From contig NZ_JQML01000001.1 of NCBI RefSeq assembly GCF_000744705.1, positions 2,356,001-2,420,000 of the forward strand: a DNA stretch of 64,000 nucleotides, read 5' to 3'. The notes beneath the pieces are model-generated. The model did not search any database and was not told the origin of the DNA. It was given only the letters and a program-made list of their open reading frames with translations. Positions 26,661 to 34,602 of the stretch are shown in pieces. How positions within the stretch are numbered: the stretch's first letter is position 1; each line of letters starts with the position of its first letter. The position numbers and the translations under genes were made by a program. This DNA comes from Streptacidiphilus albus JL83 (lineage in GTDB: Bacteria; Actinomycetota; Actinomycetes; Streptomycetales; Streptomycetaceae).

Positions 26661-27763
26661 CGGGTCACCGTCCGCTGCCCGGCGCCGGCCGAAGCGTCCA
26701 CCGGGGCGTCGGCGGGGGCGTCCGGGCGGTCGACCTCGGCCGACCAGGCCGCCGCCTGTTCCTCGGCCTCGGCGCGGCGCCCGGCCAGCAGCGCGCCGAT
26801 CGCGTCCAGCGCGCCCCGGGCCCGTTCCAGCTGGTCGCGCCCCATCGGGTGGGTGGAGTAGCGGGCCTCGCGGAAGAGGTCGGCCAGCGCCTCCGGGGCC
26901 GGGCCGGTCAGCAGTCCGGCCCCGGCCGCGCGGGCCAGCAGGTCCGACGGGCTGTCCGAGGCGTGCCGGCCCACACCGTTGGCGGTGAGCGAGGTCTCCA
27001 TGGCGGCGTAGCAGGCGATCACTGCGGCCCGGGTGTCGTCGCCCTGGAGGGCGGTCCGTCCGGCGCTGACCGCCTCGGCGAGCCGGACGTCGTCCGTCTC
27101 GGCGGCGGCCGGCGCCGAGGAGGCGACCAGGACGGACCGGTTGAGGATCCGGAACCGCCGGGCGAACAGGAACACCCCCATGATCAGGATTCCGGCGAGG
27201 AACACGATCAGCAGGATGCGCAGGATCGGCAGCAGTTCCATGGTGTTCGGCGCGTGGTTGTTTCCCTGCGGGACACCGTTGTTCGGCACCGGGATACCGG
27301 GCGGACGGCTCGCCACCGGCTGGGGCGGCGTCGGCGGCTGCTCCGGCTTGCTCGGCAGTCCGCTGCCGATGACCGCCAGGCTGATCACGGTCGCGCCGAT
27401 CAGGGCGAGCGTGCCGAAGACGACGACCGCGGTGATCCGGTCCTCGCGGGCGGTCATCCGCGGGCGCTCGTCCTGCCGGGAGCGGTAGGTCATCACCGTG
27501 GGTATGCCCGCGACGAAGGCGAAGATCGCGAACAGCAGCCACTCGTGGGCCAGCGGTCCTTCGCCGAAGACCGGCACCGCGGAGGTGGCGTGCAGGCAGA
27601 GCGCCGCCAGGGCCAGTCCGACGGCGAGGGCCAGGCCCAGCAACGGTGCCGCGCCGCGCAGTCGGAGACCGTCCGGCCGCCGTCCACCTGTCCCACCCGT
27701 CACGCCGTCCGCCACCCGTGTGCCCCCACGCCCGTCCTTGCCCGACCGCACGGCTCCGTGCAC
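26657..27763 (-). CDS. DUF4129 domain membrane protein, first gene of the MoxR/DUF58 operon
   Basis: Up to 368 residues from GTG 27763. GTG 27715, with GGGGG about 8 bases upstream, is an equally good start. Four hydrophobic segments occur (LLGLALAVGLALAALCLHAT, WLLFAIFAFVAGIPTVMTY, ITAVVVFGTLALIGATVISLAV and LRILLIVFLAGILIMGVFLF). The C-terminal third is the DUF4129 domain: AAVIACYAAMETSLTANGVGRHASDSPSDLLARA and ADLFREARYSTHPMGRDQLERARGALDAI. DUF4129 proteins often accompany MoxR/DUF58 and transglutaminase-like genes. No transglutaminase is present here. Confidence 0.85.
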   Translation of the reverse strand: MHGAVRSGKDGRGGTRVADGVTGGTGGRRPDGLRLRGAAPLLGLALAVGLALAALCLHATSAVPVFGEGPLAHEWLLFAIFAFVAGIPTVMTYRSRQDERPRMTAREDRITAVVVFGTLALIGATVISLAVIGSGLPSKPEQPPTPPQPVASRPPGIPVPNNGVPQGNNHAPNTMELLPILRILLIVFLAGILIMGVFLFARRFRILNRSVLVASSAPAAAETDDVRLAEAVSAGRTALQGDDTRAAVIACYAAMETSLTANGVGRHASDSPSDLLARAAGAGLLTGPAPEALADLFREARYSTHPMGRDQLERARGALDAIGALLAGRRAEAEEQAAAWSAEVDRPDAPADAPVDASAGAGQRTVTR

Positions 27764-27930
27764 GAGTCAGTTGCTTGGGCCACCCTGGCACGTCCGACGG
27801 CCCAGCGCCAAGGCCATGCCGGGTTTGTCCAGTTGGACGGGAACCTCCCCGCTCCGGGCAGGCGCCCCGACCGGTGCGCACCCGAACCGCCGCACTTCGG
27901 CCCGGCGGCCGGGGCTCACCCGTGGGACCG

Positions 27931-28122
27931 TCACTTCCAGCGGGGGTCGTTGTCCCAGGACTCGTTGCGCTCGCGCGCGGTCTCCAGCGCGCGCTCGGCC
28001 TCGGCCTGGGTCGCGTACGGACCGAGCCGGTTCCGGGCCGGGCAGACCATGCCCTGCTCGGCGGTCTTGTGCTTGAGGCAGTAGTACCACTGGTCGTCGC
28101 TCGACCCACTGCTGTCCGTCAT
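27931..28122 (-). CDS. Small SPOR-like domain protein
   Basis: 63 residues, acidic and aromatic-rich. [20 protein letters not shown] is followed by [31 protein letters not shown]. The pattern resembles short streptomycete proteins annotated as SPOR-domain proteins, with the GPY...A..A...A spacing of that fold. No signal peptide is visible. ATG start. It sits alone between the DUF4129 operon and the divergent map gene. Confidence 0.8.
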   Translation of the reverse strand: MTDSSGSSDDQWYYCLKHKTAEQGMVCPARNRLGPYATQAEAERALETARERNESWDNDPRWK

Positions 28123-28244
28123 CGCGTCGTTCTCCCTCGGTCGATCGGCCGCGCGGTTCCTCGGTCGACCGCGCCGGTCTCCCTCAGGATGCTGCCCCGG
28201 ACCGCTCCCCGCACGCCTCGACCACGATCGTTAGACTGAGGTCC

Positions 28245-29093
28245 ATGGCTCCCCTGGTTCCCGGCACCCTGTCGCCCACCCGCAGCGTCCCCGCCCGCAT
28301 CCCGCGCCCGGAGTACGTCGGCCGCAAGGCGCCCAGCCCCTACACCGGCCCCGAGGTGCAGTCGGCCGAGACGATCGAGAAGATGCGGATCGCCGGGCGG
28401 ATCGCCGCCCGCGCCATGGACGCCGCCGCCGCCGCGATCGCGCCCGGGGTGACCACCGACGAGCTCGACCGGATCGCCCACGAGTACATGTGCGACCACG
28501 ACGCCTACCCCTCGGACCTCGGCTACCGGGGCTTCCCGAAGTCCATCTGCACCTCCGTCAACGAGGTGATCTGCCACGGCATCCCGGACTCGACCGTGCT
28601 CCAGGACGGCGACATCGTGAACCTCGACGTCACCGCGTTCATCCACGGGGTGCACGGCGACCTCAACGCGACCTACCTGGTCGGCGATGTCGACGAGGAG
28701 TCGAAGCTGCTGGTGGAGCGCACCAGGGAGGCCACCCGGCGCGGCATCGCGGCGGTGCGGCCCGGACGGCAGATCAACGTCATCGGCCGGGTCATCGAGT
28801 CCTACGCCAAGCGCTTCGGCTACGGCGTGGTGCGGGACTTCACCGGGCACGGGATCAACACGTCGTTCCACTCCGGCCTGATCGTGCCGCACTACGACAG
28901 CCCGCACGCGACCACGGTGATCAAGCCGGGGATGACCTTCACCATCGAGCCGATGCTGACCCTCGGCACCTACCAGCACGACATCTGGGCCGACGGTTGG
29001 ACCGTGGTCACCAAGGACCGCAAGCGGACCGCCCAGTTCGAGCACACGATGGTGGTCACCGAGACCGGCACCGAGATCCTGACCCTGCCCTGA
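28245..29093 (+). CDS. map: Type I methionine aminopeptidase
   Basis: A 282-residue enzyme that removes the initiator methionine. All metal ligands are present: D128 (NLDVT), D139 (HGDLNATY), H202 (TGHGI), E235 (IEPML) and E266 (FEHT), with the substrate-binding H111 (ICHGIP). The about 40-residue N-terminal extension with a proline-rich stretch is typical of the longer actinobacterial isoform. TGAGG lies about 6 bases ahead of the ATG. A TTAGACT hexamer just upstream could be a -10 element. Confidence 0.96.
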   Translation: MAPLVPGTLSPTRSVPARIPRPEYVGRKAPSPYTGPEVQSAETIEKMRIAGRIAARAMDAAAAAIAPGVTTDELDRIAHEYMCDHDAYPSDLGYRGFPKSICTSVNEVICHGIPDSTVLQDGDIVNLDVTAFIHGVHGDLNATYLVGDVDEESKLLVERTREATRRGIAAVRPGRQINVIGRVIESYAKRFGYGVVRDFTGHGINTSFHSGLIVPHYDSPHATTVIKPGMTFTIEPMLTLGTYQHDIWADGWTVVTKDRKRTAQFEHTMVVTETGTEILTLP

Positions 29094-29114
29094 CGCCCAC
29101 CGCCCGGACGTCCG

Positions 29115-29828
29115 CTAGCCGATGAACCAGTGCTCGCCGACCGACACCGCGCCGACCGCGGTGCACGCGTCGGCGAGCAGGTCCAGCACCCGCAGCGGGT
29201 CCGGCAGCTGCTGCTCCGGGCCGCGCACCCAGGTCACCGACGAGCCGTCGGTCAGCCGGGACGGCGGCACCAGCACGTAGCTGCCCCGGGTGTGCCAGCG
29301 GATGCCGGGGTGCTCGGTCAGGTTCTCCGGGTCGGTGTCCAGCTCGGAGGTCCACCACTCGTCCTCGTCCAGGCTGGACCGGGTCGTGGTGAAGAAGAGG
29401 TACCGGTCCTCGCCGACGGCGGCGACCGGCCCGGGTACCACCCCGAGCTCGTCCATCCGCTCCAGCGCCAGCCGGCCGGCCTCAGCCGGGACGTCCAGCA
29501 CGTCGTGGGCGCGGCCGGTGGCGGTGACCGCGTTGGCCAGCGGGTCGCGCGACAGCCAGCGGGCGACCTGCTCGGCGTCGACGGTGGCCATCGACTGCCA
29601 GGCGAAGGACAGCGGGTGCTGCGCCGGGGCGGGACAGCCCATCCGGTCGCAGGAACATCGGTAGTCGACCGGGTGCGCGGCCGGGGCGACCGGGAACCCA
29701 GCCCGGGTCACGGCGAGGAGTCCCTCCAGCCGCGAGGCGCGCTGCTCCGCGTCGGCCGTGGCGACCGTCTCGGCGTCCGTGCCGGACCGTCTGCGCCACC
29801 AGTTGCTCAGCCTGCCCGCGGATTCCAT
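29115..29828 (-). CDS. Bifunctional DNA primase/polymerase-like (prim-pol) protein
   Basis: A 237-residue protein with the N-terminal prim-pol arrangement. It shows GFPVAPAAHPVDYRCSCDRMGCPAPAQHPLSFAWQSMAT, where the Cys pair and CP..HP spacing match the family, then DPLANAVTATGRAHDVLDVPAEAGRLALERM and IRWHTRGSYVLVPPSRL. No helicase domain follows, so it is a stand-alone version common in streptomycetes. Its role is unproven; a repair or accessory primase function is possible. It shares a divergent region, with a strong inverted repeat, with the small gene at 29943. Confidence 0.82.
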   Translation of the reverse strand: MESAGRLSNWWRRRSGTDAETVATADAEQRASRLEGLLAVTRAGFPVAPAAHPVDYRCSCDRMGCPAPAQHPLSFAWQSMATVDAEQVARWLSRDPLANAVTATGRAHDVLDVPAEAGRLALERMDELGVVPGPVAAVGEDRYLFFTTTRSSLDEDEWWTSELDTDPENLTEHPGIRWHTRGSYVLVPPSRLTDGSSVTWVRGPEQQLPDPLRVLDLLADACTAVGAVSVGEHWFIG

Positions 29829-29842
29829 CGAGCCCCTCTCGC

Positions 29843-29881
29843 CTCTGTACGCGCACCGGGGTTACCGGGGTGCGTACAGAG
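29843..29881. promoter_or_regulatory. Inverted repeat between prim-pol gene and a small gene
   Basis: CTCTGTACGC (29843-29852) and its exact reverse complement GCGTACAGAG (29872-29881) flank a 19-base spacer. The spacer contains two copies of ACCGGGGT and so is itself partly repetitive. It lies 14 bases upstream of the prim-pol start codon and 61 upstream of the gene at 29943. It does not match the actinobacterial SOS box GAAC-N7-GTTC. It is a candidate operator for one or both genes. Confidence 0.6.
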
Positions 29882-29942
29882 CAGGATACGGGTGTGTCGG
29901 AGGTGTGATGAGCGCGGGTCGCGGAAGTGCGAAACTGACCGC

Positions 29943-30155
29943 ATGCGACAGGTGAGGACCGAGTTCGTCGGGGGACCGTGGGACGGCCGGGTACGGCCGG
30001 TCGCGGTGAACCTCGCCGAGCGGGTTCCGGCGGAGTACCTGGTCGAGCTGCCCGCCCCGGAGGGCGGGCCGGTCCGGGTGGTCGTCTACCGCCGCGAGGC
30101 CTCGCACGGGCCCGACGGCCGGCGGCGCTGGCGCTACGTCTTCGTGAGCGACTGA
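29943..30155 (+). CDS. Conserved-looking small protein, 70 residues
   Basis: It encodes MRQVRTEFVGGPWDGRVRPV and ends VVYRREASHGPDGRRRWRYVFVSD. The GGPWDG turn and alternating hydrophobic strands suggest a small beta-rich fold, and similar proteins are common in streptomycetes. The function is unknown. The frame is open far upstream, but only this part looks protein-like and it starts with ATG after a gap that also serves the divergent prim-pol gene. There is no strong RBS. Confidence 0.7.
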   Translation: MRQVRTEFVGGPWDGRVRPVAVNLAERVPAEYLVELPAPEGGPVRVVVYRREASHGPDGRRRWRYVFVSD

Positions 30156-30173
30156 CCGCGGCTGCGGCTGCGC

Positions 30174-30743
30174 TCAGCTGCTGACCATCTGGGTCAGCTG
30201 CCCGGCCGAGGGGACGTTGTCGGTGACGGTCGCCCCGTTCGCCGCGCCGGCGCTCTTGATGCTGTTGATCACGTTGTTGCCCTGGTTGAAGTCGGCGTCG
30301 GTCGCGGTGCCGCCGCGCACCTTGCTCGCCAGCCCCTTGAGGCTCGCCACGCTCGCCGACAGCGCGCCCGTCGCCTTGGACAGGGTCGGGTCGCCCTTGG
30401 CGTCGGTCAGTGCGGCCGAGAGCCGGTTGTAGGTGAACGCCCCGGCCAGACCGCCCTTGACCAGCGCGAGCGTCCGGCCCTTGGCGCCGCTCTTGAACGT
30501 CCCCGCCTTGAAGGGCTTGTAGAGCCACTGGTAGAAGGCGCCGGCCGCGAGGCTCGCATTGGCCACGAACTTGGTCTTGGCGAACTTCACCGCCTCGGCG
30601 CTGCTGGTCGGCGAGGCACTGCTGGTGGCGGCGCTCATGTCGGTGGCGGAGTTGCTGGACTTGCTGGAGCAGGCCGGGACCACCAGCAGCGAGACGGCCA
30701 GCGTCCCGGCGGCGAGGGAGTTGCGGAGCAGCGGGGTCGACAC
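30174..30743 (-). CDS. Predicted lipoprotein of unknown function
   Basis: 189 residues. A signal peptide with the lipobox VVPAC (about residues 21-25) is followed by a Ser/Thr-rich linker. A helical domain comes next, with FYQWLYKPFKAGTFKSGAKGR and ALSASVASLKGLASKVRGGTATDADFNQGNNVINSIKSAG. The protein should be anchored on the outer face of the membrane. I recognise no named domain. The gene is upstream of, and transcribed in the same direction as, the response regulator; GGAGG occurs shortly before its ATG. Confidence 0.82.
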   Translation of the reverse strand: MSTPLLRNSLAAGTLAVSLLVVPACSSKSSNSATDMSAATSSASPTSSAEAVKFAKTKFVANASLAAGAFYQWLYKPFKAGTFKSGAKGRTLALVKGGLAGAFTYNRLSAALTDAKGDPTLSKATGALSASVASLKGLASKVRGGTATDADFNQGNNVINSIKSAGAANGATVTDNVPSAGQLTQMVSS

Positions 30744-30856
30744 GGAAGTCCTCCGGAGGTGTTCGTGGATCGTGTGACCACGCTCACACGCCCTCCGGGG
30801 GGCGGCGAGCCGCTGCCGCCCGAACGGGTGAGCGGACGCTCACTCCGGGTAGCCGC

Positions 30857-31498
30857 TCAGCCCAGGTAGCGCAGCACCGCCAGCACCCGCCGGTGGTCCG
30901 CGGCGTCGACCGGGAGCTGCAGCTTCAGGAAGATGTTGGCCACGTGCTTCTCCACCGCCCGCTCGGTGACCACCAGCAGCCCGGCGATGGCCGCGTTGGA
31001 GCGGCCCTCCGCCATCAGTCCCAGCACCTCGCGCTCGCGCGGGCTCAGCGCGTCCACCGTGCTGCGGCTGGGGCTGGCGCCGACCAGCTGGCCGACCACC
31101 TCCGGGTCCAGTGCGGTGCCGCCGGCCGCGACCCGTTCCAGCGCGTCCAGGAAGTCGCGGGCGTCCAGCACCCGCTCCTTCAGCAGGTAGCCGACACCGG
31201 CCGCGTTCCCGGCCAGCAGCCGACCGGCGTACTGGGTCTCCACGTACTGGGAGAAGATCAGCACCGGCAGCCCGGGCTGCCGTTCCCGCAGCTCGATCGC
31301 GGCCCGCAGGCCCTCGTCGGTGTGGGTCGGCGGCATCCGGATGTCGGAGACCACGATGTCCGGTCCGTGCTCCGCGACGGCCGCCCTCAGCAGCTCGGCG
31401 TCGGCGACGGCGGCGACCACCTCGTGGCCCTCGTCCTCCAGCAGTTGGACCAGTCCGGCCCGGAGGATGGCGGTGTCCTCGGCCACCACGATGCGCAT
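30857..31498 (-). CDS. NarL/LuxR family response regulator
   Basis: 213 residues. The receiver domain (1-120) contains the phospho-acceptor Asp in DIVVSDIRMPPTHTDEG, the conserved Ser/Thr region FSQYVETQYA and the Lys in YLLKERV. A LuxR-type helix-turn-helix (about 150-210) follows: LSPREREVLGLMAEGRSNAAIAGLLVVTERAVEKHVANIFLKL. The ATG lies 4 bases after the stop codon of the histidine kinase, so the two form a two-component system. The target genes are not evident; the lost ABC transporter next to the kinase is one candidate. Confidence 0.93.
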   Translation of the reverse strand: MRIVVAEDTAILRAGLVQLLEDEGHEVVAAVADAELLRAAVAEHGPDIVVSDIRMPPTHTDEGLRAAIELRERQPGLPVLIFSQYVETQYAGRLLAGNAAGVGYLLKERVLDARDFLDALERVAAGGTALDPEVVGQLVGASPSRSTVDALSPREREVLGLMAEGRSNAAIAGLLVVTERAVEKHVANIFLKLQLPVDAADHRRVLAVLRYLG

Positions 31499-31502
31499 AC
31501 GG

Positions 31503-32759
31503 CTACCTGCTTCCCATCTCGATCTGGACAGTGGTCGGTCCCCCTGGCGGGCTGTCCACGGACATCTGCCCGTCGACGGTGCGCACCCGCTCGGCCAGGC
31601 CGCGCAGCCCGCTGCCCGCACCGGACAGCACCGCCCCGCCCCGGCCGTCGTCGGTGACCAGCAGCCGCAGGCCCTCGCCGGCGCCGGCGCCGAGCAGGGT
31701 GACCGCCACGGCGCCGGCGCCGCTGTGCTTGGCGGCGTTGGTGAGCAGCTCGGCGGTGGCGAAGTAGAGCATGGTCTCGACCGAGGCCGCGGGCCGCCGG
31801 TCCAGCTCGGCCCGGACCGTCGTCGGCAGCGCCGAGCGGGCCGCGAGGGTGGTCAGGGCCGGCTCCAGACCGGCGTCCAGGGCCGGGGGGTGGATGCTGC
31901 GGACCAGCTCCCGCAGCTCCTGGACGATCTCCTTGGTCTCCTCGCGCGAGGCGCGGACCAGTTCCAGCGCCAGCTCGGTGTCGCCCTTGCCGAGCCTGGT
32001 CTCGGCCCGGCCGAGCCGCATCCCGAGGGCGATCAGCCGGGCCTGGGCCCCGTCGTGGAGGTCGCGCTCGATCCGGCGCAGGGTCGCGGCGGCCTCGTTG
32101 ACCGCGTGCTCACGGGTCTCGGTCAGCTGGGCCAGCCGCAACGAGGTGGCGGAGGGCCCGAGCAGACGCGCCATCAGCCAGCGGTCGGCCAGGACCGGCC
32201 CGCGCTGCACCCAGGGCCAGGCGAGCAGCATCAGCAGTCCGACGGCGCTGACCGCGAACCAGCCGCCGACCGACCGGCCGTCCGTCACCGGCCCGGGGCG
32301 GACGCTCAGCGCCGCCTGGAGCGGGGCGAGCACCGGGCGGAGCAGCAGCGACAGCCCGTAACCCCACCACGCGAAGCCCAGCAGGAACTCGCCCAGGCCG
32401 AGCGGGAAGCGCAGGGTGCAGTAGCCGACGGCGCGCCAGGTCGACGGGTCCGCCAGGTGGTGGGTCAGGAAGCCCAGCACGCCGGGGCCGCGCGGCCGGC
32501 GCGGGGGCTCGTCGACGCGCAGTCGCAGCAGCCCCAGGGCCAGCCCCCGCTGCAGCTTGGCCAGGCCGCGGATCTGGGTGAGGAACAGCGGCAGCAGCGG
32601 GAACAGCACGATGCCGGCCGACAGCAGCCCCAGCACCGCGGACAGCAGCACGAAGAGCATCCCGAGGACCGCCAGCGGCAGGCTCGCCAGGGAGTAGAGC
32701 AACTCGCGCCAGGTGCGCGGGGCAAGGGGTTCCCGCAGCGCGCCCCCGATGATCCTCAT
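31503..32759 (-). CDS. Sensor histidine kinase (HisKA_3 type)
   Basis: 418 residues from the ATG at 32759. The N-terminal half holds four to five membrane helices in the arrangement of streptomycete sensor-domain kinases (LLYSLASLPLAVLGMLFVLLSAVLGLLSAGIVLFPLL and later LLMLLAWPWV). The dimerisation helix has the phospho-acceptor His in RRIERDLHDGAQARLIALGMRLGRAE. The HATPase domain shows ELLTNAAKHSGAGAV and VTDDGRGG, then GSGLRGLAERV. The same frame stays open upstream through an ABC-transporter remnant to ATG 32990, so a chimeric protein with 77 extra residues is possible. It is coupled to the response regulator. Confidence 0.9.
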   Translation of the reverse strand: MRIIGGALREPLAPRTWRELLYSLASLPLAVLGMLFVLLSAVLGLLSAGIVLFPLLPLFLTQIRGLAKLQRGLALGLLRLRVDEPPRRPRGPGVLGFLTHHLADPSTWRAVGYCTLRFPLGLGEFLLGFAWWGYGLSLLLRPVLAPLQAALSVRPGPVTDGRSVGGWFAVSAVGLLMLLAWPWVQRGPVLADRWLMARLLGPSATSLRLAQLTETREHAVNEAAATLRRIERDLHDGAQARLIALGMRLGRAETRLGKGDTELALELVRASREETKEIVQELRELVRSIHPPALDAGLEPALTTLAARSALPTTVRAELDRRPAASVETMLYFATAELLTNAAKHSGAGAVAVTLLGAGAGEGLRLLVTDDGRGGAVLSGAGSGLRGLAERVRTVDGQMSVDSPPGGPTTVQIEMGSR

Positions 32760-32785
32760 GGGGATGATTCTGTCCCACCCGACGA

Positions 32786-32990
32786 TCACACGTTGCGCTT
32801 CTCCAGCGAGATCCGGGCCACCAGGAACATCAGTTGACTTCCCGGCCCCGTTGGGGCCGAGGAACCCGGTCACCCGGCCCGGCCGCACCACGAACGACAC
32901 CTGGTCGACGACGGTCCGTCCGCCGTGGCGGCGGGTCAGTCCGCGCGCCTCGACGGCCGCTCCGGCGCCTTCGTCCTGTGTACTCGTCAT
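32786..32990 (-). pseudogene. ABC transporter deletion scar (ATPase N-terminus joined to permease C-terminus)
   Basis: From the ATG at 32990 the sequence codes for the first about 53 residues of an ABC ATPase (VEARGLTRRHGGRTVVDQVSFVVRPGRVTGFLGPNGAGKST), ending exactly in Walker A. Immediately afterwards another frame codes MFLVARISLEKRNV and a stop at 32786, which looks like the C-terminus of an ABC permease. The junction is at about 32829-32836. The simplest reading is one internal deletion that removed most of an ATPase gene and most of the following permease gene. Confidence 0.75.
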
Positions 32991-33103
32991 GGGCCCAGCC
33001 TGGCCGCCGCCGACCGGGCCGGACGAGGGGACTGGCACCCGTGTTCCGAGGTGGTGCCAGCACGAACTCCCAGGCTGCACCCCCGGCCGGGCCCGGTAGC
33101 GGG

Positions 33104-33844
33104 CTACGCCGGGTCGGCCGCCGGGTCGCCCGGACCGGTGCCGTAGCGGGCGCCGTGGAGCCGGGGTTCGAGCCCGATCCAGATCACCGACATCAGTCGG
33201 CGGGCGGTGTCCTCCGGGGGTTCCGGGCCGGTCTCCAGCACCCAGCCGGCCAGCGCGTCCGCCGCGCCGACGATGGCCTGGGCCACGGCCGCCGCCTCGC
33301 CCCGGTCGCGCCGGGAGCCGGCCTCCCCGGCAGCGTCGCCGCGCGGCTGCGGGACGGAGGCGCGGGCGGCCCGGCGCACCAGCGCCGTGACCGCGTCCAC
33401 GACCTGACGGCGTGCCGCCGCCACCTCCTCGACGATGGGCTCGCCCTGCGCCCTGGCCTGCTGGTAGAGGACGATCCAGCTCTCGCGGTGCTCGGCCACG
33501 AAGGCGAAGAACGCGGTCAGCCCGCGCCGCAGTTGCTCACCGGTCTCCAGTCCGGGCTCGGCGGCCTGGGCGACGGCGGCGATCAGCCGGTCCGCCTCGC
33601 GCCGGATGCACGCGGCGAACAGCGACTCCTTGGAGCCGAGGTAGAGGTAGAGCATCGGCTTGGAGACGTCCGAGGCCTCGGCGATCTCGTCCATGGACGC
33701 CGCGTGGTAGCCGCAGCGGGAGAAGACGCGCACGGCGGCGTCGAGCATCTGCTGCTCGCGCTGGGCGCGGGGCATCCGCTTGGCCTTGGGCGGCGCTGCG
33801 GTGGCCCCGGCGTCCGGGGCGTCGGGGCGTACGTCCGGTCGCAT
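33104..33844 (-). CDS. TetR family transcriptional regulator
   Basis: 246 residues. A basic N-terminal tail leads into the TetR helix-turn-helix (REQQMLDAAVRVFSRCGYHAASMDEIAEASDVSKPMLYLYLGSKESLFAACI, about residues 28-80). A helical ligand-binding domain follows with FFAFVAEHRESWIVLYQQARAQGEPIVEEV. It is upstream of, and in the same direction as, the ABC remnant, so it probably once controlled that exporter. It may also act on the palindrome before the aldehyde dehydrogenase gene. ATG start. Confidence 0.9.
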   Translation of the reverse strand: MRPDVRPDAPDAGATAAPPKAKRMPRAQREQQMLDAAVRVFSRCGYHAASMDEIAEASDVSKPMLYLYLGSKESLFAACIRREADRLIAAVAQAAEPGLETGEQLRRGLTAFFAFVAEHRESWIVLYQQARAQGEPIVEEVAAARRQVVDAVTALVRRAARASVPQPRGDAAGEAGSRRDRGEAAAVAQAIVGAADALAGWVLETGPEPPEDTARRLMSVIWIGLEPRLHGARYGTGPGDPAADPA

Positions 33845-34079
33845 TGGCTGAGTCTATGGCGTCGGCGTTGACGGCGTTGACGTGCGGGGGTGCGTCCGAC
33901 GCGGCGGCCGGGCCGGTGGCCGGAACCGCCGCCTCCGCCGCGTGCGCGGCCGGATTTCGCCGAGCCGCGGACGGGGGCCGCCGACCCGGCCTAGATTGGG
34001 TCCACCGTTTGCCGACACCGCCCGTCGGCTCCCGTCCCCCCAGGAGGCCACGTGGCCGCCCGCCAGCCGCTGCACCGGT

Positions 34080-34472
34080 CTGGGCCTGCCGCTCGCGGGC
34101 CGAGGCGACCGCCTGGAAGCGGATGGAGTCGCAGCTCAACGCCCTGCTGACGGACACCGACATCTGGATGGTCTGCCCCTACGACTCCCGGATCGCCCGC
34201 CCGGACGTGCTGGCCGACGCCCTGCGCACGCACCCCGAACGGCTCGACGGCGACCGGGTCGCGGCCTCCCCCGACTACCTCGACCCCGCCCGGTTCCGGC
34301 CGCCGGGCCCGACCGCGCCGCCGCCGGGCCCGACCGCGCCGCCGCCGGGCCCGGCCCCGGCCAGGGCCTGTGGCTGGCCCGCCAGATCTGCGAGTCGGTC
34401 GAGGTCCACCCGACGGAGTCCGGCTGCACCGTCCGCCTGGAGCTGACCGGCACCCGCGCCCAGGAGCTGTAG
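34080..34472 (+). pseudogene. Remnant of a MEDS/HATPase signalling protein (anti-sigma factor-like)
   Basis: In one frame, CRSRAEATAWKRMESQLNALL and WMVCPYDSRIARPDVLADALRTHPERL resemble the end of a MEDS sensory domain (WxxCPYD and ADALRTHPE). In a second frame, GLWLARQICESVEVHPTESGCTVRLELTG ending at 34472 resembles the end of a HATPase domain of serine-kinase anti-sigma type. Between them is only a Pro/Gly-rich 21-base repeat (34300-34347). Both the start of the MEDS domain and the core of the HATPase are missing, so this is a decayed gene. Confidence 0.65.
34300..34350. repeat. 21-base tandem repeat inside the MEDS/HATPase remnant
   Basis: The 21-base unit beginning CCGCCGGGCCCGACC occurs at 34300-34320 and 34321-34341 exactly, with a partial third copy from 34342. 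It would code for PPGPTAP repeats. It marks the place where the MEDS and HATPase fragments have been joined. Confidence 0.85.
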
Positions 34473-34547
34473 CCGAAGCCGACCGGGTCGGGTACGTGAG
34501 CCGGAGCACGGCGTGGGGCCCTTGCGCCGGGGCCCGTCCGGGCATTG

Positions 34548-34562
34548 ACTAGCACTGCTAGT
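34548..34562. promoter_or_regulatory. Palindromic operator candidate upstream of the aldehyde dehydrogenase
   Basis: ACTAGCACTGCTAGT is a perfect 7-1-7 dyad, 40 bases upstream of the dehydrogenase start codon. It sits in the least GC-rich stretch of the region and overlaps a TTGACT hexamer that could be a -35 element. Its form fits TetR-family operators. The regulator is not proven; the TetR gene at 33104-33844 is nearest. Confidence 0.65.
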
Positions 34563-34602
34563 TTTCAGCCCCGGCAGTGCAGCCGCGACGGAAGGACCCC
34601 CG

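Noticed and set aside
26112..28109. A 665-residue minus-strand open frame spanning several genes
   Set aside because: Only its last 182 residues are natural; the earlier part is an out-of-frame reading of the DUF4129 gene and its upstream region.
29843..29881. LexA/SOS box upstream of the prim-pol gene
   Set aside because: The repeat is CTCTGTACGC-N19-GCGTACAGAG and does not contain GAAC-N7-GTTC.
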